The notes: generated by a model not told the origin, from the sequence alone. Shown: positions 1-8,358, counted from the stretch's first letter. The stretch: 32,597 bases of DNA from an uncultured Pelagibacteraceae bacterium (GCA_902524995.1 CABZFJ010000012.1:1-32597); one strand, 5' to 3'. A program made the numbers and translations.

Positions 1-1043
1 TTAAAACCTAGACCTTTCGCTCCAATAAAAGCTGAAATAACAGCCATTGAGAAACAAACCATGATAACTTGGTTTACACCAATTAAAATATCTCGTCTGG
101 CCGTTGGAATTAATACTTTAGACATTAGTTGCCAATTGTTACAACCACTCATTCTTCCAGCTTCAATTACTTCAGGAGGAATGGCTCTTAGTCCTAATAA
201 AGTAAGCAATATCATAGGTGGAACAGCGACTACCATAGTTATAATTACTGCAGCATGGTCACCAACTCCAAACAGGACAAGTGCAGGAACTAACACAGCA
301 TATTGAGGCATTGTTTGCATAACTAAAAGAATTGGATATAGGGCTTTTTCTACACGTTTACTTTTATAAGCTGCAATACCAAGACTTAGCCCAAATATAA
401 AGGATAGAGGCGCAGCAACTAAAATAAAAGAAAGCGTTTGCATTGATGGTTTCCATTGTCCAAATATAGAAATGTAAACCATGGTTAAACCAGCAAATAA
501 TGCCAATCCTATTCCACTTAATTTATAAGCAAGTATTGCAAAACCGGCTGCAACTATTGTCCATGGTAGACCTGGTAACTCTGCCCAAGGGTTCGCATCG
601 ATCCAATCCCAACTTGTAAAAGCAACAATTGTTTCAAGTCCACCCAACAGAATTTCTCTTATTAATTCTATTAAAAAGGTCATAAAAGCTGTTAAATTTC
701 TGCTAATTTGCAAAATTATTGGTCTGGTTTTAAATTCTTGAGTGTCCTCATTCCAAAATTCCATTGGCATCCACTCATTCATTAAGAAAAACAACGAGTC
801 ATTTATCCATATTGGTAACCATCCAAGCAATGGAGGAAGTCGCCAGAAAACATCAAAGGCGTAATATCTTACTTCTTTGCCTAAAAATATATAACTACTT
901 TGATTAGGGTCTTTTACGAATTCAGCTTGGCCTCTAATGAACTTATATGTTTCTGGAACATCAATAGCAAAACAAAGAGCAAAGAAAACAATTAATAGAA
1001 ATAACCACTGAAATATTTTTGGATATTTTTTTAGAAATTCCAT
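1..1043 (-). CDS. tmoW: ABC transporter permease, glycine betaine/TMAO type (3' end outside the window)
   Basis: Inner-membrane permease of a quaternary-amine (TMAO, glycine betaine) ABC importer. The reading frame is open from an ATG at 1043 to the window edge (about 347 codons), so the C-terminus is missing. The N-terminus has one hydrophobic segment (residues about 13-30), then a hydrophilic stretch, then several membrane segments. The EAA-loop signature that contacts the ATPase is visible near the window edge (EAGRMSG followed by an IP pair about 15 residues later). The start lies 3 nt after the stop of the ATPase gene, so the two are co-transcribed. The family match (ProW/OpuAB) is clear. 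The TMAO assignment comes from the tdm gene across the divergent promoter; glycine betaine or proline betaine are alternative or additional substrates. Confidence 0.88.
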   Translation of the reverse strand, partial: MEFLKKYPKIFQWLFLLIVFFALCFAIDVPETYKFIRGQAEFVKDPNQSSYIFLGKEVRYYAFDVFWRLPPLLGWLPIWINDSLFFLMNEWMPMEFWNEDTQEFKTRPIILQISRNLTAFMTFLIELIREILLGGLETIVAFTSWDWIDANPWAELPGLPWTIVAAGFAILAYKLSGIGLALFAGLTMVYISIFGQWKPSMQTLSFILVAAPLSFIFGLSLGIAAYKSKRVEKALYPILLVMQTMPQYAVLVPALVLFGVGDHAAVIITMVVAVPPMILLTLLGLRAIPPEVIEAGRMSGCNNWQLMSKVLIPTARRDILIGVNQVIMVCFSMAVISAFIGAKGLGF

Positions 1044-1046
1044 AAT

Positions 1047-2078
1047 TTATTTTCCGTTCTTTCTTCCACCAAAGACAGTATTTATTATTTTTGTCGGGTT
1101 AATTGACCCTATTGTTTTGTTATTTTCATCTATAACTGCTACAGATTTTTCTTGTGTTAATATTTTTTCAGCAACATTCTCTATAATTTCATTTTTTGGG
1201 ACTTTAACATCTCCTAAATTATTAGATATAGATTTGTCCATTACATCTTCAATTAATAAAACTTTTTCTCTAGGGACTTCTTCAGTAAATTTTCTTACAT
1301 ATTCTGTAGCTGGGTTTAAAACAATATTTGCGGGTGTATCTAGTTGTTCAATTATACCATCTTTCATAATTGCAATTCGATCAGCAAGTTTTAATGCTTC
1401 ATCAAAATCATGAGTAATAAACATAATTGTTTTTTGTAATTTTTCTTGAAGTCTTAAGAATTCATCTTGCATTTCCTTTCTAATTAGAGGATCTAAAGCA
1501 GAAAAAGGTTCATCTAAAAACCATATATCGGGCTCTACTGCGAGAGATCTTGCAATTCCAACTCTTTGTTGTTGTCCACCTGAAAGTTCTCTTGGAAAAT
1601 AATTTTCTCTTCCATCAAGTCCAACTAATTTAACCATCTCCATTGCTTTATCAATACTTTCCTCAGTTTTGATACCTTTGATTTGAAGGGGGAAAGCTAT
1701 ATTTTCTACAACAGTTTTGTGTGGAAGAAGAGCGAAGCTTTGAAAAACCATACCCATTTTATTTCTTCTAAGCTCTATTAATTCTTTATTATTTAAATTT
1801 AATAAATCTTGACCTTCAATGAAAATTTTTCCACCTGTTGCATCTGTTAGTCTAGATATGCACCTTAGCAAAGTTGACTTACCAGATCCAGATAAGCCCA
1901 TAACAACGAGCATCTCTCCCTTTGCTACTTCAAAAGAAGCATTGTTAACACCTACTATACAACCATTTTGTTGAAAAGTTTTGGCATCAACATTACCAAT
2001 TGAGTCTTGAAGCATCTTTTTGGCATTTTCTCCAAAAATTTTATAAACTGCTTCGCATTTGATTACTGCCTCAGACAT
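1047..2078 (-). CDS. tmoV: ABC transporter ATP-binding protein, glycine betaine/TMAO type
   Basis: ATPase subunit of the importer, 343 aa, a normal length for ProV/OpuAA. Visible motifs are Walker A GLSGSGKST (residues 61-69), Q-loop VFQSF (111-115), ABC signature LSGGQQQR (165-172), Walker B IWFLDEP (185-191) and the switch histidine in FITHDFDEAL. After about residue 240 there is a C-terminal extension ending in a CBS-like segment (VAVIDENNKTIGSI), which in ProV/OpuA proteins senses ionic conditions or nucleotides. The permease gene follows 3 nt downstream. The binding-protein gene is not adjacent: two small genes and a terminator lie between. A TATACT element sits about 13 nt upstream of the start without a convincing -35, so an own promoter is possible. 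TMAO specificity is inferred from context. Confidence 0.92.
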   Translation of the reverse strand: MSEAVIKCEAVYKIFGENAKKMLQDSIGNVDAKTFQQNGCIVGVNNASFEVAKGEMLVVMGLSGSGKSTLLRCISRLTDATGGKIFIEGQDLLNLNNKELIELRRNKMGMVFQSFALLPHKTVVENIAFPLQIKGIKTEESIDKAMEMVKLVGLDGRENYFPRELSGGQQQRVGIARSLAVEPDIWFLDEPFSALDPLIRKEMQDEFLRLQEKLQKTIMFITHDFDEALKLADRIAIMKDGIIEQLDTPANIVLNPATEYVRKFTEEVPREKVLLIEDVMDKSISNNLGDVKVPKNEIIENVAEKILTQEKSVAVIDENNKTIGSINPTKIINTVFGGRKNGK

Positions 2079-2142
2079 AATTACTAAGAAAGTATACGAA
2101 AATTAATTAAATTAAAATCTATATAATTGATGCTATTTTTCA

Positions 2143-2694
2143 TCAGAAATTTTTAATAAAATATACCCTTGTATCTATTCCAGTGCTTAAAAAACTTAAA
2201 GCTTCACCACTTATTGTAATTGTTTCATCCACTCCTACGTTATTTCCACTAACAGTAAAACCTGCATAACATTTTCTTTTTTCAGCATCCCATTTTACAT
2301 ATGTATCATCAATCTTATTTCCATTAATTGTGTAAAGCTCATGAGCTCTAAAATTGAGAAAATTAGCTCCCATTATAGCCCTTTGAGGAATAAGTTTTGT
2401 AGCATTGCATACACCTTCATAAAGTTCATCCGATAATTTGTAATGCTCAGTACCATCAAAGGTGACCAGTATACCTGATGGGAGTTTTGAAATTAATGCG
2501 CTCAGTTTTCTTTCACTTGCAATTCTTTCTTCTTCTAATTTCATTTTCCTGACTAATTCATCTCCCCCTCCAAATATTTTATTTAAAATTGCAAAAAATA
2601 AAATAATAACTAATGTCAAAAATATAAGTCCAATAAATTGTTTTACTGTTTCTGGTAGTTTTTTAATTGTATTAAATGAATTATCGCTAGACAT
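2143..2694 (-). CDS. Membrane-anchored protein of unknown function
   Basis: I do not recognise this 183-aa protein. It has a short polar N-terminus, one strong membrane segment (about residues 20-41), a charged probably helical stretch rich in Glu, Lys and Arg (45-68), and a C-terminal domain of about 115 residues with two cysteines (C96 and C142) that could form a disulfide if the domain is periplasmic. The start codon overlaps the stop of the MORN-repeat gene by one base (TAATG), so the two are translationally coupled and probably act together. It separates the binding-protein gene from the ATPase gene of the TMAO-type transporter, with 64 nt to tmoV. Nothing in its sequence links it to transport; it may be a transporter accessory or an unrelated insertion. 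Confidence 0.75.
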   Translation of the reverse strand: MSSDNSFNTIKKLPETVKQFIGLIFLTLVIILFFAILNKIFGGGDELVRKMKLEEERIASERKLSALISKLPSGILVTFDGTEHYKLSDELYEGVCNATKLIPQRAIMGANFLNFRAHELYTINGNKIDDTYVKWDAEKRKCYAGFTVSGNNVGVDETITISGEALSFLSTGIDTRVYFIKNF

Positions 2695-3071
2695 TAATCT
2701 TGTAATTTACCATTTTTCCAAATTCCTATTTTTTGTTCTCCATTTGCCCAAGTAAATGTTCCTTCGCCATTCATAAATCCATTTACCCACTGACCCTCAT
2801 AAGTAGAGCCATCCGGAAAAGTTAGAGTTCCCATTCCACTCCAAACGCTATTTTTAAATTCACCTTTATATATATATCCATTAGGCCATGTTTCTACACC
2901 TTGGCCATTTTTTTTTGTATCAACCCATTCACCTTCGTAAGTTGTTTTATCTGTATAAACCCATTTGCCATAACCATTTTCGCAATTACCTTCTTTGCAT
3001 CCTGTGCTTCTTGCATTTGCAGTTGTAATTAAAAATAAACTAAAAAATATTAAAACTAGGTATTTTATCAT
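2694..3071 (-). CDS. Secreted MORN-repeat protein
   Basis: Small exported protein of 125 aa. Residues 1-20 form a signal peptide (hydrophobic core LVLIFFSLFLITT, then ANA before Arg21). The rest is a run of MORN repeats with an exact 23-residue period: YEGEW at 45, YKGEF at 68, YEGQW at 91 and a degenerate unit near 114, each followed by a G-x-G motif. Two cysteines (C25, C30) follow the signal peptide and could form a disulfide; there is no lipobox. MORN repeats form beta-hairpin arrays used in lipid or protein contact; no specific role can be read here. The stop overlaps the start of the next gene (TAATG). A terminator lies upstream (3097-3130), so this pair is probably transcribed separately from tmoX or by readthrough. 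Confidence 0.82.
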   Translation of the reverse strand: MIKYLVLIFFSLFLITTANARSTGCKEGNCENGYGKWVYTDKTTYEGEWVDTKKNGQGVETWPNGYIYKGEFKNSVWSGMGTLTFPDGSTYEGQWVNGFMNGEGTFTWANGEQKIGIWKNGKLQD

Positions 3072-3096
3072 TAATGTATTTTACACAATTTCTTAT

Positions 3097-3130
3097 AAAA
3101 AAAAATCCCCCCCAACAGAGTTGGGAGAGA
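3097..3130 (-). terminator. Rho-independent terminator of tmoX
   Basis: Read on the minus strand, bases 3130-3106 form an 11-bp stem (3120-3130 with 3106-3116, two G-U pairs) with a 3-nt loop (3117-3119), followed directly by nine U residues (complement of 3097-3105). The core is CCCAAC-TCT-GTTGGG. It lies about 27 nt past the tmoX stop and before the MORN gene, so it should end or attenuate the binding-protein transcript. That would give more binding protein than ATPase and permease if readthrough supplies the latter. Confidence 0.88.
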
Positions 3131-3156
3131 TTTATATAAGTTATTAATTATTAGCC

Positions 3157-4110
3157 TTAGTGATCGTGTGTAAATTCTTCCCACACTTTTTTGTTGTCGG
3201 CTAACCATTTTTTAGCTGCATCTTCATGAGTCATTTTATCAACGTCAACTAATGCAGCCATTGCACCAATTTGACTTGTAGAAAATGAGAGTTTTTTGAA
3301 TACCTTAGCAGCTTTTGGATGTGTTTTTGGAAAATCCTCGTGAACTGCTTTTTTCAAATAACCATCTGGAGATCCACATTTTCCATCACCACCATCAGCT
3401 GGTCTACAGCCTGCTGTGTATGGAGGGAAATCGATAAATGTAAAACCTGCACCATCAGTAAAGTTTGGTGTCCAGTTGAAAATTATAGTACCTCTTCCTT
3501 CTTTTTCAGCAGCTGCTAACTCTGCCCAAAGTGCATCTGCACCTCCTGCAAATTTAACCCACCATAAATCACCTAAGCCAAGAGCATCAATCCTTTGAGG
3601 GATTAAGTCACCATGCCAAGTCTGTGGACCTTCCAACATTCTTCCTTTTCCATCTGGGGAATCAGGTGTTGTAAAGTTTTTTGCACAATCTGGATTTTTT
3701 AAAGCTGTCCAATCTGGTAGACCTGGGCATAGACCTTTTTCAACAACCCAGTTTGGGTATCCCATATCCTCAAGTGTTCTTGCTTCGTGATCTCCATAAT
3801 CTAACAAACCACCTTTATCCAAAGCAGTCGTGAATGATTTACCGAAAGCAGACTCCCACACTTCATGAGATAAAGTCACGTCACCTATTCTTATTGACTC
3901 GTAAACTGCTTGTGAATCAGCATTTACATATTTAACATTATTACCCATACTTTCAAAAATCCCGCCTATAACATAAGCCATAACAATTTGGCTTGACCAG
4001 TTGTGAGTTGGGATTACTATAGGTTTTTTACTATCCGCTGCGTTTGAAATTCCTGCAAAACTTACTAATGAAATTACTATAGCTGATAGTAATGATAGTA
4101 TTTTCTTCAT
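3157..4110 (-). CDS. tmoX: Periplasmic substrate-binding protein, glycine betaine/TMAO type (OpuAC family)
   Basis: Periplasmic solute-binding protein of the importer, 317 aa. It has a cleavable signal peptide (MKKI start, hydrophobic core, probable cleavage after ISNA, residue 24) and an OpuAC/ProX-like domain over the rest. The mature chain is rich in tryptophan and tyrosine (HNWSSQ, HEVWESAF, GPQTWHGD, DLWWVKF, FNWTPNF); aromatic cages bind the quaternary or N-oxide head group in this family. A good Shine-Dalgarno (GAGGAG, complement of 4117-4122) precedes the ATG, unlike most genes here, in keeping with high expression. It is divergent from tdm across 140 bp and ends at a strong terminator. 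SAR11 homologues are often annotated opuAC and may take glycine betaine as well as TMAO; specificity cannot be settled from sequence. Confidence 0.92.
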   Translation of the reverse strand: MKKILSLLSAIVISLVSFAGISNAADSKKPIVIPTHNWSSQIVMAYVIGGIFESMGNNVKYVNADSQAVYESIRIGDVTLSHEVWESAFGKSFTTALDKGGLLDYGDHEARTLEDMGYPNWVVEKGLCPGLPDWTALKNPDCAKNFTTPDSPDGKGRMLEGPQTWHGDLIPQRIDALGLGDLWWVKFAGGADALWAELAAAEKEGRGTIIFNWTPNFTDGAGFTFIDFPPYTAGCRPADGGDGKCGSPDGYLKKAVHEDFPKTHPKAAKVFKKLSFSTSQIGAMAALVDVDKMTHEDAAKKWLADNKKVWEEFTHDH

Positions 4111-4143
4111 TTATTTCTCCTCTCTTAATATATTAAGTTTTTA

Positions 4144-4172
4144 ATTATCCTTAAAATTAATAGAACAGTCAA
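4144..4172 (-). promoter_or_regulatory. Sigma-70-type promoter of tmoX
   Basis: On the minus strand a -35 TTGACT (complement of 4167-4172) is followed after exactly 17 nt by a -10 GATAAT (complement of 4144-4149). Each hexamer is one base off consensus. The predicted transcript start is near 4137, giving a leader of about 27 nt that contains the Shine-Dalgarno. AT-rich sequence gives chance hits, but spacing, match and position agree. Confidence 0.6.
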
Positions 4173-4205
4173 CAAAAGTTGATACTAAAATTTATATATA
4201 CAATT

Positions 4206-4219
4206 AATCAGTACTGATT
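4206..4219. promoter_or_regulatory. Perfect 14-bp palindrome, candidate operator in front of tdm
   Basis: AATCAGTACTGATT at 4206-4219 is an exact inverted repeat. Its right half (CTGATTT, 4214-4220) recurs at 4241-4247, 27 bp on, just before the tdm ATG. A -10-like TACAAT at 4199-4204 precedes it, with TTGATA at 4179-4184 at a short 14-nt spacing, so the palindrome would cover the tdm transcription start. This is a classic repressor position. The winged-helix protein encoded immediately after tdm is the obvious candidate binder. The symmetry and repeat are seen; the role is inference. Confidence 0.5.
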
Positions 4220-4250
4220 TATTCTTAAAACTAATTATCACTGATTTAAA

Positions 4251-6590
4251 ATGTTGAAAGAAAATTTAAGAATAAATGAACCTGGTTTAAATGTTTTGCC
4301 ACCTGGGGTTGAAAGACATGTAATTAATGGTGGTGGACTTATAGGAGTTCAGATTTTTCCCGATGATAAAATTGAAATTATTAATAATGAAGGAAATCAA
4401 ATTTGCGAAATAGTTGTTTTTAATTCTAATGGAAATTCAGATCCATCGATTTTAAATTTAAAATCTTCTAAATTAGAAAATGATGTAATCAAAATTTTAA
4501 ATAAAAATGAAGAAAGTTCAAAAATTGCATTGCGTCAATTAGAAAAAAGAAATCTTAAAATCGCAAAGTCTAAATCTTCAATCCTTTTTGATAAAGATAC
4601 TCCGCCAGGAGAAATAATTAAAATAACCTCAAAAGATAAATGTTATTGTATTTTTTCTGCCCCTGGCAATGATATGTTGGTTCATGAACAAAATCCTCCT
4701 ACAGAATTAACTTTATTTATTAAAAGAAATAATATTGTTGATTATAAAGAACATAGAATAATTCCAGATCCAATTTTTGATCCTTTAGACGAAAAAAATA
4801 TTGCAAAACAATCAGCAATTTCTTTTGAAGTTAAAGAAGGAGATTATATTCAAATAATTTGTCCAACCGGTAGACAATGTTCAGATTTTGTTGCTTTTGA
4901 TACAGCTAAATTAGGTAAAGGTATAGAGAAAGGTTTAGATTGGCAAACAACCAGAACCTTTATGGGTAATACTTTTCCAGGACCAGGATTATATTCAAAA
5001 TTTTATGATACAGATCATGAACCTTTAGTAGAAGTAATAAGAGATACTGTTGGTAGACATGACACTTTTAATCTTGCTTGTACATCAAAGTATTACGAAG
5101 ATGCTGGTTATTTTGGGCATCCAAATTGCTCAGATAACTTAAGTGGTGCTATGGGAAATTTTGGTGTCAATAGTCAAAAAGGATGGCACGCTATAAATTT
5201 ATTTTTTAACACTTCGGCAGGAGGTTTAAATACTGTGCTTTCTGATGAGTCATTTGCTAGACCTGGAGATTATGTAATATTGAGGGCTTTAAAAGATCTA
5301 ACTTGCGGAACATCAGCCTGTCCAAGTGATATAGATCCATGTAATTCATGGAACCCTACAGATATTTTTGTTAGAACTTATGAAAAAAAAAGAGAATTTA
5401 CAAAATCTTTTGCATTTAGAATGAAACCAGACTCAGAATTAAAACTAACAAAAAATACAGGATTTCACGAAAGAACTTCTAAATTAACAAGAAATTTTGT
5501 TGATGCTAGAGGATATTGGCTACCCAATGATTACACTAAACATGGAGTAATAAATGAATATACTGCTTGTAGAGAAAAAGCAGTTCTAATTGATTTGTCT
5601 TCATTAAGAAAATTTGAAATATTAGGTCCAGATGCAGAAGAATTGATGGACTATACTTTAACTAGGAATGTTAAAAAATTATCGATTGGACAGATAATTT
5701 ATTCTTCGATGTGTTATGAAAATGGTTCTATGTTTGATGATGGAACATTGTTAAAAATGAGTGATCATGGATTTAGATGGGTATGTGGTGATGAATACGC
5801 AGGTGAATGGTTAAAAGAACAAGCAAAAAAGAAGAAATTTAATGTTTTAGTTAAAAACTCTACTGATCAAATAAATAATATTTCTCTACAAGGGCCAAAT
5901 AGTAGAAAAATTTTAGAAAAGTTTATTTTTACTCCACCGACACAACCTTCTATTTCGGAATTGCAATGGTTTAGATTTACAGTCTGTAGAGTAAAAGAAC
6001 TTAGTGGAATTCCATTAATGGTTTCTAGAACTGGATACACAGGGGAATTAGGATATGAAATATGGTGTCATCCTTCTGATGCAACAGCAGTTTGGGATGT
6101 GCTTATGGAAGCTGGAAAAGATGAAGGATTAATACCTGCTGGATTTGGAGCATTAGATTTATTAAGAATTGAAGCTGGTCTAATATTATTTGGTAATGAA
6201 TTTGACGGTCAAGTTGACCCGTTTGAAGCTGGTGTTGGATTTACGGTTCCTTTAAAAACAAAAATAGCAGATTTCATTGGTAAAGAAGCATTAATAAAGA
6301 GAAAAGAAAATCCGCAAAAGAAATTAGTTGGATTAGAACTTGTAGGCAAAGAAAAAGCTAATCACGGCGATTGCGTTCATATTGGAAGATCGCAAGTTGG
6401 TGTGGTTACGAGCGGATGTCTATCTCCCAATTTAAATAAAAATATTGCATTGTGTAGAATTGATATTGGCCATTCACAAATAGGTATGAATGTTGAAATT
6501 GGTAAAATTGACGGACATCAAAAAAGAATACCTGCCAAAATTGTTGGTTTTCCACATTACGATCCTCAAAAAACACGTGTAAAATCTTAA
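4251..6590 (+). CDS. tdm: Trimethylamine N-oxide demethylase (DUF1989-GcvT fusion)
   Basis: Cytoplasmic enzyme that splits TMAO into dimethylamine and formaldehyde, the latter handed to tetrahydrofolate. The 779-aa chain has a DUF1989-type domain in its N-terminal half (about residues 185-375) and a GcvT-like folate-binding domain (about 405-775, with SRTGYTGELGYE and LDLLRIEAG). The first domain has cysteines C277, C293 and C357 spaced 16 and 64 apart, which agrees with the three-cysteine zinc site reported for characterised Tdm as I recall it. The domain architecture is distinctive for Tdm. It is divergent from tmoX, the matching importer, and its stop overlaps the next start (TAATG). No Shine-Dalgarno is visible; the ATG follows a candidate operator. 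A plain aminomethyltransferase is unlikely given the fused DUF1989 domain. Confidence 0.9.
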   Translation: MLKENLRINEPGLNVLPPGVERHVINGGGLIGVQIFPDDKIEIINNEGNQICEIVVFNSNGNSDPSILNLKSSKLENDVIKILNKNEESSKIALRQLEKRNLKIAKSKSSILFDKDTPPGEIIKITSKDKCYCIFSAPGNDMLVHEQNPPTELTLFIKRNNIVDYKEHRIIPDPIFDPLDEKNIAKQSAISFEVKEGDYIQIICPTGRQCSDFVAFDTAKLGKGIEKGLDWQTTRTFMGNTFPGPGLYSKFYDTDHEPLVEVIRDTVGRHDTFNLACTSKYYEDAGYFGHPNCSDNLSGAMGNFGVNSQKGWHAINLFFNTSAGGLNTVLSDESFARPGDYVILRALKDLTCGTSACPSDIDPCNSWNPTDIFVRTYEKKREFTKSFAFRMKPDSELKLTKNTGFHERTSKLTRNFVDARGYWLPNDYTKHGVINEYTACREKAVLIDLSSLRKFEILGPDAEELMDYTLTRNVKKLSIGQIIYSSMCYENGSMFDDGTLLKMSDHGFRWVCGDEYAGEWLKEQAKKKKFNVLVKNSTDQINNISLQGPNSRKILEKFIFTPPTQPSISELQWFRFTVCRVKELSGIPLMVSRTGYTGELGYEIWCHPSDATAVWDVLMEAGKDEGLIPAGFGALDLLRIEAGLILFGNEFDGQVDPFEAGVGFTVPLKTKIADFIGKEALIKRKENPQKKLVGLELVGKEKANHGDCVHIGRSQVGVVTSGCLSPNLNKNIALCRIDIGHSQIGMNVEIGKIDGHQKRIPAKIVGFPHYDPQKTRVKS

Positions 6591-6940
6591 TGTCAAAATC
6601 ATCAAAGGATTTACTGGAATTTTGGGAAGATCAAATGAAACTATCCCATACATCCAGTAATTACTTTTTCAGAAAATCACCTTCGCATTATCACATGATG
6701 TTGATTGTGATGAATTCCTATAAGTTAAATGAAAACTTATCCGTCGAAGAACTTAAGACTAGACTTTTTAAAACTTCTAGACCTAAATCTGCACTTATGA
6801 TCAAGGAAGCTTGTGATAAAGAATTTTTTTACCTCGAGAAAACTGGAAATGATCATAGAAAAAAGTACGTTTTACCCACACAAAATTTTATTAACGAATT
6901 TAACGAATATTTGAAAACTCTCAAAAATCTGAGTTTTTAA
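6590..6940 (+). CDS. Small winged-helix (MarR-like) transcriptional regulator
   Basis: A 116-aa protein with a winged-helix DNA-binding fold like a shortened MarR protein. Residues about 48-80 read as helix-turn-helix (LSVEELKTRL, then a recognition-helix-like segment with SRPKSAL), and residues about 85-97 resemble the wing (TGNDHRKKYVL, matching the D-x-R-x-K pattern of MarR wings). The C-terminal helix would dimerise. It lacks the long N-terminal dimerisation helices of full MarR proteins. It starts on the last base of the tdm stop (TAATG), so it is in the tdm operon, and it probably controls this locus, perhaps through the palindrome at 4206-4219. The effector is unknown; TMAO or a methylated amine is a guess. 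Confidence 0.65.
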   Translation: MSKSSKDLLEFWEDQMKLSHTSSNYFFRKSPSHYHMMLIVMNSYKLNENLSVEELKTRLFKTSRPKSALMIKEACDKEFFYLEKTGNDHRKKYVLPTQNFINEFNEYLKTLKNLSF

Positions 6941-7029
6941 ACATAAATCTCATAAATATTTAGAATTTATATAAATTATATATAAAAATTATTATATTTT
7001 TTCCTTTGATAAAAAATTACAGTTCATTC

Positions 7030-8358
7030 ATGTCGTTACCGACAAAAGCAAAAGTTGTAATAATTGGTGGAGGTATTCACGGTTTAAGTACTGCTTGGAA
7101 ACTTTCTGAAAAATATAAAAATCCAAATGATGTGGTTGTTCTAGAAAAAAAAGAAACTGCTGCAGGTGCAAGTGGAATTGCATGTGGAGTGGTTAGAAAT
7201 AATTATTTTCAACCAGCAATGAGAGAATTAATGGCTCATTCAGTTAGTGTTTGGGAAAGTGATCCAGAGGCATTTAAATATAATGCAGTTGGCTATATGC
7301 AAATTTCTCCAGAAGTAATGCATAAAGATGTAGCAAGTATTTACGAACAACAAAAAGATATTGGATATGAATCAGAATTTATAGAAGGTGAAAAAGATTG
7401 CATGAAATATATGCAAGGAATTTTTAGTGATTGGCAAGCAAAAGGTATTACTTCAGTCTTGCATGAAAAAAAAGGTGGATACGCTTTTAATAAAGACTCA
7501 ATCAAAGCATTAGAGAAAAAAGCAAATTCAAACGGTGTAAACGTTCATAAAGGAGTAAAGGTTACAGGTTTTAAAAGAGGAAGTAACAGCAATGCAATTA
7601 CTGGGGTAGTAACTGATAAAGGAACAATTGATTGTGATCAGGTAGTTATTGGAGCAGGACCATGGGTAAGAGATTTTTGGAACATGTTAGAGTTACCAAA
7701 AACAACAAATATTAAAAACGCGAACAACGGAAAAATGCATGAAGTTGAAATGTGGAAATACTGGTTCCTACAGGAAGGTATATTAGGTGTTGATGCTGAT
7801 TATTTAAAAACTAATGACGGCAAATCCCCTCCAGTAATTCATGTTGATACTGATGCACCTTTATATTCCGATACAGATGGAAAGTTAATAACAGATGAGC
7901 TTTGGGGAATTTATTACAAACCTGATATTGAAGGTTTGGGAGTTCAAGGAGGAACTTCTCCTTATATAGTTCAAAAACATTTTGATGATGTTGATGTTGA
8001 TCCGTACGGTATAGATTCACCAGAATATCAAACAACAGATAAATTTTCAGATATGTGGACATCGGCACTAGCTCACATACAAAAGCGTTTCGTTGGTAAG
8101 TCTAACTTATATAGAAGAGGACCATCTGGAGGTTTAGGCTGTTTAACTCCAGATTCTTTTCCAATATTTGATAGATTTTTTGAAAATGTTTATATGATTG
8201 CTGATGCAAATCACGGTTATAAAATGATAGGTGTAGGGCACCTTGTGGCACAAGAAATTTTAGGTCATGAAAGTGAATTGTTAAAACCGTTTAGGTTCGA
8301 TAGATACGAAAAAGGTAAACTACATCCGACATCTAACAGTCCGTTTCCTTGGAGTTAA
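7030..8358 (+). CDS. FAD-dependent oxidoreductase, sarcosine oxidase beta / DAO family
   Basis: Flavoenzyme likely to oxidise an N-methyl or secondary amine. An N-terminal Rossmann motif (VVIIGGGIHG) is followed by the acidic end of the second strand (VVLEKKE), a DAO-type substrate domain, and the C-terminal FAD-binding segment (DANHGYKMIGVG). I chose the ATG at 7030 (442 aa). A TTG at 7006 in frame would add eight residues; neither has a Shine-Dalgarno. It lies between tdm with its regulator and the first ligase/synthase module, which points to methylated-amine turnover. Candidate roles are the catalytic subunit of an N-methylglutamate dehydrogenase (MgdA-like) or another N-methyl amino acid oxidase. 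The partner subunits of the known heterotetrameric enzymes (SoxA-, SoxD- and SoxG-like) are absent, so it may act alone. Substrate not determined. Confidence 0.82.
   Translation: MSLPTKAKVVIIGGGIHGLSTAWKLSEKYKNPNDVVVLEKKETAAGASGIACGVVRNNYFQPAMRELMAHSVSVWESDPEAFKYNAVGYMQISPEVMHKDVASIYEQQKDIGYESEFIEGEKDCMKYMQGIFSDWQAKGITSVLHEKKGGYAFNKDSIKALEKKANSNGVNVHKGVKVTGFKRGSNSNAITGVVTDKGTIDCDQVVIGAGPWVRDFWNMLELPKTTNIKNANNGKMHEVEMWKYWFLQEGILGVDADYLKTNDGKSPPVIHVDTDAPLYSDTDGKLITDELWGIYYKPDIEGLGVQGGTSPYIVQKHFDDVDVDPYGIDSPEYQTTDKFSDMWTSALAHIQKRFVGKSNLYRRGPSGGLGCLTPDSFPIFDRFFENVYMIADANHGYKMIGVGHLVAQEILGHESELLKPFRFDRYEKGKLHPTSNSPFPWS

Noticed and set aside
61..306. Open frame on the plus strand at the window start
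   Set aside because: It lies antisense to the permease gene, whose frame runs unbroken through the region with clear ABC permease motifs.
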